Part shown: one piece after another, positions 24,748-34,474 of the stretch
Layout of the letters: each line of letters begins with the position of its first letter
How positions within the stretch are numbered: the first letter of the stretch is position 1
NCBI GenBank assembly: GCA_022385755.1
Contig: MU278358.1
Coordinates: 325,133 to 389,132 of the forward strand
Reading direction: 5' to 3'
DNA: 64,000 nucleotides
DNA from: Trametopsis cervina
Lineage: Eukaryota; Basidiomycota; Agaricomycetes; Polyporales; Irpicaceae
Notes under the pieces: generated by a model
Databases searched by the model: none
What the model saw: the letters and a program-made list of their open reading frames with translations, nothing else
What the model was told of the DNA's origin: nothing
Translations under genes and position numbers: made by a program

Positions 24748-27365
24748 TCACTGCATCCACGGGTGCTGCATCACCTCCTCCATCGTCGCCCGTCCCTCCG
24801 TATCCACATCCAAGCATCGCTCCAACACCAGGTCCTGCACCTCCTCACTGCGTTCATCGAGGACCTCGCATTCCCTGAGCACGTCTGGCCCGCTCAGCGG
24901 GTCAGTGCACATGAGTCCCGTCACCAACTCGCACAGGATCACTCCCAGACTCCAGACATCGGTAGGCGCAGCCTCGTAGCGTCGTTCTCCAAGGATCTCG
25001 GGGGCCGCGTATGCAACCGTACCGCGGAAAGTCGCGACAGTGTATTGAGGGGTTTCCAATCCTGGCCTTGCCAGAACCGCGCTGCCGAGGTCGATGATTT
25101 TGACCTAAAGAGAACAAAGCGAGATCAGTATTCAGCGATGGGTGGAAGGCATAAGAGACTCACGTTTAATTTGCTGTCGATGAGGATATTCTCCGTCTTC
25201 AAGTCGCAGTGCGAGATTCCCAGCTCGTGCAATGCCGCGACGCCAGCGGCGACCTGCTTGAAGACATGCCTCGCCGTGCTCTCCGGGAGCGCGCCGACCT
25301 CCATTACATAGTCCCAAAGGCTGTTACCACTGCCGCCTTCGTGCTTCCACACGCTGCCGTGTATTTCTTGAATCTGTAGTAATGCATATCAGCTTGTTGT
25401 CATTATCGGAGGGAGATGCGAGAAACTTACGACGTAGAAGTACAAGTCATCGTCAAAAAGCTCGTGGCCGCACCGGATGACATTCGGGTGGTCAACGCGG
25501 CCAGCCAGCATGACCTCGCGAGGCACCCATCTGCCGTTCTTGTCCTCTGCCCACCCATCGTCAGGGACCTTGTCCTTGTCGATGAACTTCACAGCAACCT
25601 CATCGCCCGTCTCCCGGTGGCGCGCACTCATGACAAACCCGTTGCCACCCGCCCCGAGCTCCCTCCCCAGTACGTACGTCCGCGCGAACTTGGCCTGGAG
25701 CCGATAGTCGTTGGGGAAGCGGGCGCTGAACATGTGTGCCTTTCTGTTGGGCCCGCAGGTGAAGCGAGGAAGAGCACCGCCGACATCAGATGAGATGAAT
25801 GGGTCGCTGTCGTCGGGCCCGGATGTCGGTAGGAGAAGGCTTTGAGGGGTCAAGTCATCCTCGAGATCCTCTTCGTCGCTCGGTTGGTTGGAGCCACTGC
25901 TGCTTGGACCACTGAAGCGTAGTATCTGTGCTGCGGGCGTATGAACGTCGAAGTTATCGTCATCGTCATCGTAAGGCGAGGAGGGAGTGAGGAGGAGAGG
26001 ATTTGGTGATAGTACAGCATAGCGCGAAGAGGGGCGTGGCGTCGCGCAGCCGTCATCGGATGTATCTGGTACAAGAGCAACGTGCGCGAACTCGAGGGGA
26101 GCTTGCGAGGATGCCACAACAGGTGGCTCAACCACAAACGCAGCTGACTCCTCTTCTAGTGAAGGATTACTGGTGCATACCACAACAGCAGGCGAGCGGA
26201 TGACGGAATGGCTGTGGGATGGCGGAGTGGATAGGGCCACAGGCCCTTCTTCCACGAAGCTTGAGGGGTGCTCAATGCTTTCGTCGCCACTTACTGTTTC
26301 GCACCGCTGGACGCCATGTCATTTAGTAAATAAGATGAGTGGAGGTCGTCAGGTGTCGACTCACCTCAGATGCAGCCGACCCATGACCATTCCCAGAGTC
26401 CAAAAGAAGCGAATCGCTAGCTGCGTCCTCCTCTGCATCCAAGAGCTTCTCTTCACTGACTTCTTCGGCATCCCGGGATTCGTCCTCATCTTCTTCGTCC
26501 GAGACGTCGAAGGCTTCACAATCCACGAAGTTGTCGTCCAGCGACGCCTCACTCCACTCCTCAGCATCTAAAAACTGCTCGTCTTCCAGCGACGCTTGCT
26601 CAGTCCAGTCTTCAGTTTCCTGATGCTGCTCGTCTTGAACCTCGGCACCGACGCCACCAACAATGAAAGTGCTGCCACGGCTGTCAGGGTCCAGCCAGAA
26701 GCACATAATAGGAACTTGGTTTGGGCAGTCTGCTGCTCTGCAGCGAACTTCCTCGACCCGCGCAAACACGGTATACTCTACCCAGGTAGATACCCCGTCG
26801 CCAGGCTCAAGGCCTTCACCCGATGCTTCGACGAAGTCCAAGGAGACCAGCTGGAGTTTTCAGATGAGTAGAGTACCAAGACAGCTGCAACAACACTTAC
26901 GTAAGGCAACAAGTCAATGCATATACACACTGCAGCCACTGTCAGCCCCACGATGAGCCACTGTCGGACCTCTGGTTGGGCGAGGATAGGTAAGTCCGAG
27001 ATCGCGTTGGCTATGCTGTACAGCCTCTTGTCCGTCCTCTCCATAGAACGAAGACATGCTTGTAGAGGTGCGAGCCAGTTGATGTCGGATAGGAAGCGGT
27101 ATCCGACGTGAAGGAGGGAAAGGAGGGAAGGGAGGGTGTCGGAAAGTCGGAGTCCAACTGCGCTGAGTGTAGGAAGAACTACAGGCGCGAGATGGATGAA
27201 GAGTTGGAAGAGAACGAAACCAGAACAGAAACTAAGAGCGAAGGCGAGGAAGATCGCCGCCGCCCAGCCACAACATTGAACGACACTCAGCGGAGCTCCC
27301 AGGGGAGGGACGAACCCGGTGCCGGAGTTGCGGTGGAGGGGTGAGTTATCACGGGTACGAGTCAT
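24748..27365 (-). CDS. Membrane-anchored Ser/Thr protein kinase with acidic linker
   Basis: About 795 residues. Exons join in frame at 26901/26847 and, with donor 26364 and acceptor 26307 around a TACTAAAT branch site, link an acidic region to the kinase. The N-terminus has hydrophobic spans (WAAAIFLAFALSFCSGFVLF and WLIVGLTVAAVCICIDLLPY). An Asp/Glu-rich linker follows (DVSDEEDEDESRDAEEVSEE), then a Ser/Pro region. The kinase domain begins at ELGAGGNGFVMSARH. It has VAVKF (ATP lysine), ISHCDLKTEN (catalytic Asp and Asn present, HRD as HCD), IIDLGSA (DFG as DLG), RGTVAYAAPE and TDVWSLGVILCEL, so it should be active. Missing Arg before the catalytic Asp makes it a non-RD kinase. The start is uncertain: ATG at 27365 is used here, and a spliced upstream ATG near 27456 is possible. 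If the 26307-26364 intron is not real, two genes would result. Confidence 0.78.
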
Positions 27366-27919
27366 GACCGCAGGGGTGGCATGCTCGTCGTGGAGGTAAC
27401 TGGAGAAGAGAGGACAGATGCTCACCGCGAAGATGTACTGCTCGGGGCGGACATGCCAGCCTCCAGAGGATGGCCAATTTGGGGAGGAACCGACAAGTGA
27501 AGCCGCGGTTTACATTGGAATTTAGTCATCATCCACTTCCATGCATCCACTTCTGTCCAAGCTCTGTAGGTATGTGAAAATATTTTGTATTGCGCGGACA
27601 ACCGTTTATGTCTACACTGTCGGAATGAGTCAGACCGCTATAGTGCAAGTTCATGAAATAAATACCTCAAGCACAGGAAAGACGTGACTATGCACGTCAA
27701 AGTTGTAGAGCTCCTGCTATGTACAAGTCCTGTGTTTACCTCTACGTGTCGTGCATGCCATCTCGTTGAAGCTCGCACCACCAGATGTTGGTGGTAGCTA
27801 ATCAAGGCGTGTGCAGACGATGGCATCTGAGTGTCGCCGGGAGCTATCGTCTGGCGCCACAAGCCCGAGTCTTTGAGCGCCCTGAGAACTTCAAGAGCAT
27901 AACACACCTCGACTCTTAC
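27366..27919. other. Divergent promoter region, kinase / MTG2
   Basis: About 550 bases separate the two start codons. The right part (from 27785) stays open in frame with MTG2, so it could encode an N-terminal extension of 45 residues if the upstream ATG is used. Confidence 0.45.
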
Positions 27920-29841
27920 ATGCTTCATGTTCTCAGACTGAAAGCATCCTCTAGACCGGGTCAGGTCGTGCGCATAGTCCCACGACGGTATTATGCCGAG
28001 TCGTTCGGACTGATTCCGAAACATGTCGTCGACAAAGCGAGACGTGCTTTGCCGGACGGCGCTGTGTCTACGGACGTGAACGACGTGAGGCGTGATATTC
28101 CTACTGAAGACGAGTGGTTGGCTGCGAAGAGGCAGCGGAGGACCGATTGGAAACGTAGACAAGGGGTGAGTAGAACTACTTGTGCTCGTGTCGCCCGTAT
28201 GCTGATCGTTATGCAGAAAGAGAACTTCCTAGACAACGTCATTATACACATTCGCGGCGGTTAGATGATTGCTCTTGGACTCGAGGCGTTGCGCTAAATT
28301 CTTTGTCTGTAGGTAAAGGCGGAGACGGCTGTGTCGCCTTCCACCGTGAAAAGTTCAAGCCCTACGGTCCTCCATCTGGCGGAAACGGGGGCAACGGCGG
28401 CGACGTATACATTCTCCCCACCCCGCATTTGACGACACTCTCGTCCGTCCCCACACGGATACGCGCGCAACATGGGGCACACGGCCAAGGAACATGGCAG
28501 AACGGCAAGAACGGCGCACCGACTATCATTCGCGTACCCCTCGGGACCATCGTGCGCCAGCTCCCGCACGACGACCCACGCCGCGCCAAAGACGAGTTCG
28601 AGGCGGAAGAGGAAAGCATGGAGGGGCTCGACGTGGAGGAGCGGCGGACGAAGTTGCGCGAGATGCGGTGGATACATTATCCAGACTGGGAAGACGAGAA
28701 TATAGGGCGGGATGTGTTCCAGGATGCGGAGAGGCAGCTATACAAGGAGGAGAGGGAACGGCGGGTTTTGAGACGACTGCGCGCGAGTCATCTCATCCAG
28801 CTAGACTTGGACAAGGTGGAAGAGACAGCAGAGGCAAAGGATCCGAACGCACCGCTGGGTACTGGTAGACGGGAGAGTATGGGGCATATGGTCGCTCGCG
28901 GTGGCACAGGAGGGTACGGGAACCCACACTTTTTGAGTACCGAGAACCGATCGCCAAAGTTTGCCACGAGGGGGACTGAAGGAGAGCGGATCAGTCTGTC
29001 GTTGGAGCTGAAGCTGCTGGCCGATATAGGCTTGGTAGGGATACCGAACGCTGGCAAGAGCACGCTACTGAAGGCCATCACAGGCGGACGCGCGCGAACA
29101 GAAGTGGCCGGATACGCGTTTACGACCTTGAATCCTATCGTTGGCGTCGTACGTGTGCAGGACGACGGAACATTCGAGGGGTGGGAAGAAGGCCGTGTCG
29201 TCGACGAAACTCGCGCAGAGGAGCTACGCGAACGCGAGCGACTCGACGCGGGCGAATTTTCCGACACACTCACGCGCAATCAGAAGGCCCCTCGAGAGGT
29301 TCTCTGGGGCTACGAACAGTCGGACGCGACATTTGAGGAGTTCAGGTTCACGGTTGCCGACAATCCCGGCCTGATCTCTCAAGCCTCGGACAATGTAGGC
29401 CTCGGGCACTCGTTTTTGAGATCGATAGAGCGATCGCCCGCGCTGGTGTATGTCGTTGACTTGTCGGGACCTGCCCCATGGGATGAGCTCGCTGTGCTGA
29501 AGGACGAACTAGAGAAGTATAAGCCCGGCATGAGCTCGGAGGCGCGTCTGGTTGTCGCGAATAAGGCCGATCTCCTTGGTGGTGGGGAGGAAGGGATAGG
29601 AGGAGACGAGGACGCCGTTAAGGAGGCACGAGAGAAGTTAGCTCGACTGGAGGAGTACGTCAGGAAAGAGATGGCCGTGGTGGAGCGACATGAGGAGGGC
29701 GACGTCGAAATCAGGAGAGAGCTGGACGTCGTGCCGATCTCTGCCAAGTTTAGCATGAATGTAAGAAAGGTGGTGGATTTGATGAAGAGGTACGTGAGCG
29801 AAGCAAGGACAGCAGAAGAGGCTGCCGCGAAGGAGCGGTAG
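27920..29841 (+). CDS. MTG2: Mitochondrial Obg-family GTPase (Mtg2)
   Basis: An assembly GTPase for the large mitochondrial ribosomal subunit, acting on the matrix side of the inner membrane. Three exons (27920-28165, 28217-28259, 28313-29841) give about 605 residues. The start at 27920 yields MLHVLRLKASSRPGQVVRIV, an Arg-rich presequence lacking acidic residues; the in-frame ATG at 27785 would add an acidic segment and looks less suitable. The Obg glycine-rich fold is assembled by splicing (FLDNVIIHIRGGKGGDG, then GGNGGNGGDVYILP). An inserted charged region of about 100 residues interrupts it before GGTGGYGNPHFLS. The G domain has GIPNAGKSTLLKAI (G1), a Thr-containing switch (AYAFTTLNPIVG), DNPGLI (G3), NKAD (G4) and VPISAKF (G5). 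Confidence 0.92.
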
Positions 29842-30567
29842 GCTACTGTGAGTACCCTTCTATTCTTATCTCACTGCGAGAGGCTTATATGTGGTCACAG
29901 ATTGTAGCCGAAAGTATATGCATAGCTATATAATCTCATATTCTAATATCGCAGCGTGCCACCTCCCTTCGTGTCTTTGCTCGGATCCGTGATCTACGAG
30001 TGCTAATGTGCGACCAAGAAGCAGTGCTAAGAAAGGTTGACAGACAGATTTATCACTGCTATATCGTTGCGTTGCGTTTTATATCTCACTGCACTATGCA
30101 TTCTCTTGATGACCACTTTCTCATGAGCTCGTTATAACTAGTGCAATCTCGCACACGCGGTCCGCTAGCACGATGCAAAACGCAATTATCAGAGGCCAGC
30201 AACGGGTGTATGGTGCGCCGACCATACTCGATCATTTATTCACCAACAAGAAAACAGAGAACTACAACACAAGCAAACGTCGAAGCCGACACACCGGCAC
30301 TTCACGCTTCGTCTGACGTCTACAAAGCACTCTGCAAGGCAGTGGTCTCCATCAATAACAGTCAGTCGGATGCGGTAAGCCTCTCACCGAATATTTGACA
30401 TGTTTCCACCCCACAATTATGTACTAAGGAGTTGCAGGCCCTAAGTCCTGGAACTCGACGTGGGTCAGACCACTGAGGACTGGCTTTGACGTGATCGCAA
30501 TCTGCCAATCAATTTTCCCGTCTTTTTTCGATGGCCAGTAAACTTCTAGTGGAGCGCCGACGCGGTG
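29842..30567. other. Intergenic between convergent genes
   Basis: It should hold the MTG2 3' UTR and that of the minus-strand gene ending at 30568. An 85-codon frame at 30141-30398 has no features. No repeat was recognised. Confidence 0.4.
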
Positions 30568-31185
30568 TCAGAAGCATGCGGAGAGCAAGAGCGGGCAAGG
30601 GCCTGTGTACGCACTGGTCGGGGGTTTCCCTGGAGTCGTCACGGATGTCTGGATCCAGCCTGCAATGACGTTATGGTTCTGTAGACTTGGTGGCTGGTTG
30701 CCGCCCATCCAGCCCCATGTTACGGCCTGCACCATAAACAAATGCGTCAGCCAAAGCTTGAAGGTATCAACTCCCGCACCCACCGTCCGCCACTCCGTGA
30801 GGTCCGGGCCCTCGAATATCTTCAACTGCACACCCGCTGCGGCGGGATTGAATGTGGCCTTGAAAACAATTTGATTCGTTTTTGACCAGAACGCGTTCTG
30901 CCATGCGTACTCCTTTGCGAGCTCGAACTTCGTTGTCCAGTAGTTCGCGGTGTTCTCGCCGTGTGAAAAATCGCCCTGGATGCGGCACACCAGTGCCAGC
31001 TCGCCGATATGCAGGTCCCCGTTCGGTTGGGTCCTGAGCTGGTCGTTCAGGATCGCGGGGCCGACACTCGTGCCATGGTATATCGTAATCGGTGCGCCAA
31101 AGTTGGGTCTCTGGTCGATGAGGAGTTCCTTGCTGTCGCCGTTGTCCGGATCCCAGCGCGTCGTAGAGGGGTTGTTGTTCTGCAT
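30568..31185 (-). CDS. Small protein, possible ADP-ribosyltransferase-like fold
   Basis: An uninterrupted 205-residue frame with ATG at 31185 and a TATA-like element 62 bases upstream. The order of motifs PITIYHGTS near residue 35 and ANYWTTKFELAKEYAWQNAF near residue 80 resembles the NAD-binding part of ART-like proteins, which have a YHGT strand and later a TT..A..yA helix. A third, acidic catalytic motif could not be identified, so activity cannot be claimed and the fold assignment is inference. No signal peptide or membrane span is seen. A Trp/Gly-rich segment (VQAVTWGWMGGNQPP) lies near the C-terminus. Otherwise it remains an unrecognised hypothetical protein. Confidence 0.55.
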   Translation of the reverse strand: MQNNNPSTTRWDPDNGDSKELLIDQRPNFGAPITIYHGTSVGPAILNDQLRTQPNGDLHIGELALVCRIQGDFSHGENTANYWTTKFELAKEYAWQNAFWSKTNQIVFKATFNPAAAGVQLKIFEGPDLTEWRTVGAGVDTFKLWLTHLFMVQAVTWGWMGGNQPPSLQNHNVIAGWIQTSVTTPGKPPTSAYTGPCPLLLSACF

Positions 31186-31246
31186 TCAAAGCTTGTGGGT
31201 GTGTAGGTGTGGATATGGTGCAGGAAGGAACACGGCCAGCGCAAGC

Positions 31247-31253
31247 ATTTATA
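31247..31253 (-). promoter_or_regulatory. TATA box-like element
   Basis: The minus strand reads TATAAAT, 62 bases before the ATG at 31185. Position and sequence suit a TATA box for the ART-like gene. Confidence 0.5.
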
Positions 31254-31885
31254 CGCGTCGCACGACGCAGGGACCTGGCATCGCAAGGTTGCGACAGAGG
31301 CCAGACCATCTGTGTGTGTGATCAAGGCACCGTGCATCGTCGCAGGGTGTCGCTGCACGCAACGCCGGTGGATGGGTGGCTCCGGCAGAATACTTGTGAT
31401 GCGAGACTGTACTCGCGGTGCGTTGCATGGAGCGTTGAATGCGGGTTGGAGTCTCGTGCCAAAGCGGTTGGACGTGTGCACGTCAAGCGAGACATAAAGG
31501 CACCGAAGCACTGAACAAGCGAGCATGCATGGTGCATTGGCGTGCTTGTCTTATTGTCTGATGCGTCTGCAGGAGTCTGCGGGAGGAGCGAGTGCCTTGA
31601 GAGAATCAAGAATGCTTAGCGAGGCACATACTTGACATAACCTGACAGAAGAACTGACCGACTGAATGCGTGTCTAGGCTATCAGGAGCATCCCAAGGCA
31701 CGAGACCTCCAGAACCCCACACTGGACGACTGCGCGAGGCATGGAACACGAAGAGACGAGATGCACATGTTATGACGTCCACCAGCGGTCTCAAATACGG
31801 GCGTAGGGCCAGAGAGCTTCGGTTGCTCCCACCCCACTTCCATCTCCCAGCCCACGCATCCCACCATCACTTCGCATAACATACA
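31254..31885. other. Divergent intergenic region
   Basis: It separates the ART-like gene from the small helical-repeat gene and should contain both promoters. Short frames on both strands overlap each other without features. Confidence 0.4.
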
Positions 31886-32337
31886 ATGGCGAGCAAAGCC
31901 GTCGCAGGTGAGTCTCGCAACACCTCTGTGCTATGCTTGCCACATCGAACTGAACTGACATCATGATCGACTCACAAGCACTGACCAGTTGTGGCCTGAC
32001 CGAGACGAGCGCGAAGGCCCTGCTCGCAAAGTATCCCGACGAGAAGAAGGCGACCGAGCATCCGATCGAATACATCGACGCCGCCTGGGCCGCAGACAAC
32101 ACAAACCAAACCGACGTCTACACTGGTACGCGCCTTCTCATTTCACACCGCCACAGATTGCTGATGGCCCGCACCTCAGCTGTAGAAGCGCGTGCGGCGC
32201 TTGTGAAACTCGGGCTGAAGGAGACGCTCGTGAACTCCATCGTGAAGAACGACGCGGCCGTGGCGAAGGGCCCGGTGCGTGCGCCGACCGCGCTTGGGTT
32301 GATGGTGTGCCAGGGCGAACGCTTCCGCGCGAAGTAG
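31886..32337 (+). CDS. Small two-repeat helical protein, unknown function
   Basis: Three exons (31886 to about 31907, from about 31979, and a last exon after the acceptor near 32179) give about 109 residues beginning MASKAVAALTSCGLTETSAK. Both introns have GT..AG ends and keep frame through split alanine codons. The protein has two similar helical segments, LTSCGLTETSAKALLAKYPD and ALVKLGLKETLVNSIVKNDA, separated by about 40 residues. The L-x-x-x-GL-x-E-T pattern is reminiscent of the non-catalytic N-terminal domain of eukaryotic glutaminyl-tRNA synthetase, but no synthetase catalytic region follows. It could be a stand-alone helical RNA- or protein-binding module. No signal peptide is seen. 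Confidence 0.55.
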
Positions 32338-34474
32338 TTGCACATTGTAAACAACAATGACACGGAGGTTAAGGTGTGCACCGCGAAGGGAGACCTTTGC
32401 ACGCTATTAATCATGGCAGAGATAGCACATCCGATGCAGAAGTGGCAACATACTTTGTTCACTCCAATCCCGTCAAATATTGTATTGCATATTGAAAGAA
32501 TGCGGCGCATTTGAGTCCAGCTTCTCTATTATTAATTAACGGTGACCACCAGCGTCCCGCGAAGGCGCACTTGCACAATTGTGCGCAGCAGAGATCGTAC
32601 GAACTGTAGATGAGCTCGGTAAACCAGTTCTAGTGTCGCAATATTTTTAGGTTCGTGGTTCCGGGACTAGCATTTTCTTTGATAGCGCATAGCCGAGGAG
32701 AAGGTTCGCCGGAAAGGCCATTTTCGGAGGCTTGAGTTCAGCTAACGTCTCGCGCCGAAGTTCGCTAGCCGAAATGCATATGCGGCGCCACAACGAGCGG
32801 ACGGTTCATGAGTCCTCCAGTGACGTGGCGATCGATGTTTTGAGCCCGTTCTTTTTGTACGCCGGGCGGTAGTTTTGACTTCACACAGTTTGCCACGGTA
32901 ATGAGACGACTGATCAAGCAGCAGCGCAGGACTTGCTCTGGCCCGATAAGCGATTGAATTCTTGTGGAGACACGAACGGTGCACGCTTGGTTTATTGTTC
33001 AACCGTGCGACCTGCTGTGACAAACCGGCGATCAGTGATGGTAGCATCCTGCAAGGACACATTTAGGGCAAGGGATGACAGAGGAATGAAGAGATGCTGG
33101 GCAGGCAACTGCGAGGGCTGTTGAAGAAAACTTCGGGTAAATGAGTCTGAGAGTATCATGCAATCCGAGCGAGCTGACATGATTTGCTCAGTAACTTTAT
33201 CGCAGTACTTAATTCGAATTTGTCATGCATAAGCGCCCCGAGAAACTCGGAGATGGCCACGGAGGGACTGCGGTTGAATTGCAGGACACGGTCAGTGGCG
33301 TGCAGCTCAAGCTTGTCACTTTACAAAAAAGAGAGGCCATCCACGAAGCTAAGTTGGCATTTGCACCATCCCCAAACTTGCCCACGCGCCCGAAGGAGAA
33401 GTTCATCTAATTGATCTTACAAAGATTTGCTTCATACAATACGGATATAGATCGCCCTGCTTCGCCGTAATAGGCTTTCCACGATAGTCTCTGGAAAGAT
33501 TGTAACTTCTTATGGAATCGAGGTCTCCGAGGAGTTCATCGCTGGTAGAGACTTGGGGATAAGATCTATGGGAACACGTACAGCACATCCCAGAACTTAC
33601 GCCCTCGCCTTCTTCCGGACATGACGTGTGAGCTACACTGGAACTACCAGGGAATTTCAAAGTACACCGCCATGGTATCCTGCATCAAAGGGGGCGGGCA
33701 GTTGTATCCAAATATCTGTGCGGCCAAAAGCACCGGGTTTGAAGGTTTGCGGGCCACGGTCCTGAGCCGACACGTGGACCACGGTTCTTGGTTACCGCAA
33801 TAACCGCGGCATCTCGGCATCTCTTGTGTCAGCATCGCTATCGCACGATGGAGAAGCCCCTCTGGCCTGCCACGCCGCTTCTCGATCGCCCATGTTGGCG
33901 AGATACGCAGCAGCACCGACAAAATATTGTGCTGTGAGGGATGCCCAACCCCGAGACTGTCGGGCGCATTGGGAGGCGAACGCGGATTGCTTCCTAGTGC
34001 TATCGCTGATGCGTATGATGGGCTGCGGACCCCAGTTGCACCGCGGCTAGGCCATGTACGGCATGGTTGGGACCTTAAGATCATGCCACCGTTTTGGTTC
34101 GAAATGCGCACGTTTCAAGCAGAGTTTGCGTCCCAAACTGTATATTTGTCCCAATTGCGGCCACAAATGGCAAAGTGTCAGAGCCGTGTGACCGTTCCTG
34201 GCGCGACTTGCGCGCCAACTTTGATTGCAAGAAACAAGCAGCCCGTTAGCCCGCATATGGGCATCCAGCAGCCGAAATAGCAGACACTTCCTCCCTGTCT
34301 TCATCTTCATCCTCCTCCTCCATCCTCTCGCTTCCTTCCGCCCAAACCCCTCTCTCACTTGTCGCGAGCCCCGTTGCCTGAGAATATCTTTGCATTCCTC
34401 TGAACGGCCATCGCGCCTGTTCGCATCCACCGACTCACCGTACCGCTCGCGAACTCATCAAGCAGAAGGAAGCA
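32338..34474. other. Long gene-poor interval
   Basis: About 2.1 kb with no supported gene. The longest frame (33644-34111, minus, 155 codons) has no domain-like composition. A pyrimidine-rich tract (about 34283-34360, many CTC/TCC) lies upstream of the zinc-cluster gene and is a typical fungal promoter feature. No terminal repeats, target duplications or transposase motifs were seen. Confidence 0.4.

Noticed and set aside
26323..27425. Treating the membrane/acidic frames as a gene separate from the kinase
   Set aside because: The intron at 26307-26364 has donor, branch and acceptor sequences and keeps the frame, and the proposed separate kinase start leaves no good ATG in frame except through another awkward splice. 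It is kept as an alternative in the entry.
33644..34111. 155-codon minus-strand frame
   Set aside because: Composition has no domain-like pattern, no plausible splice partners and no promoter features. Frames of this length are expected by chance here.
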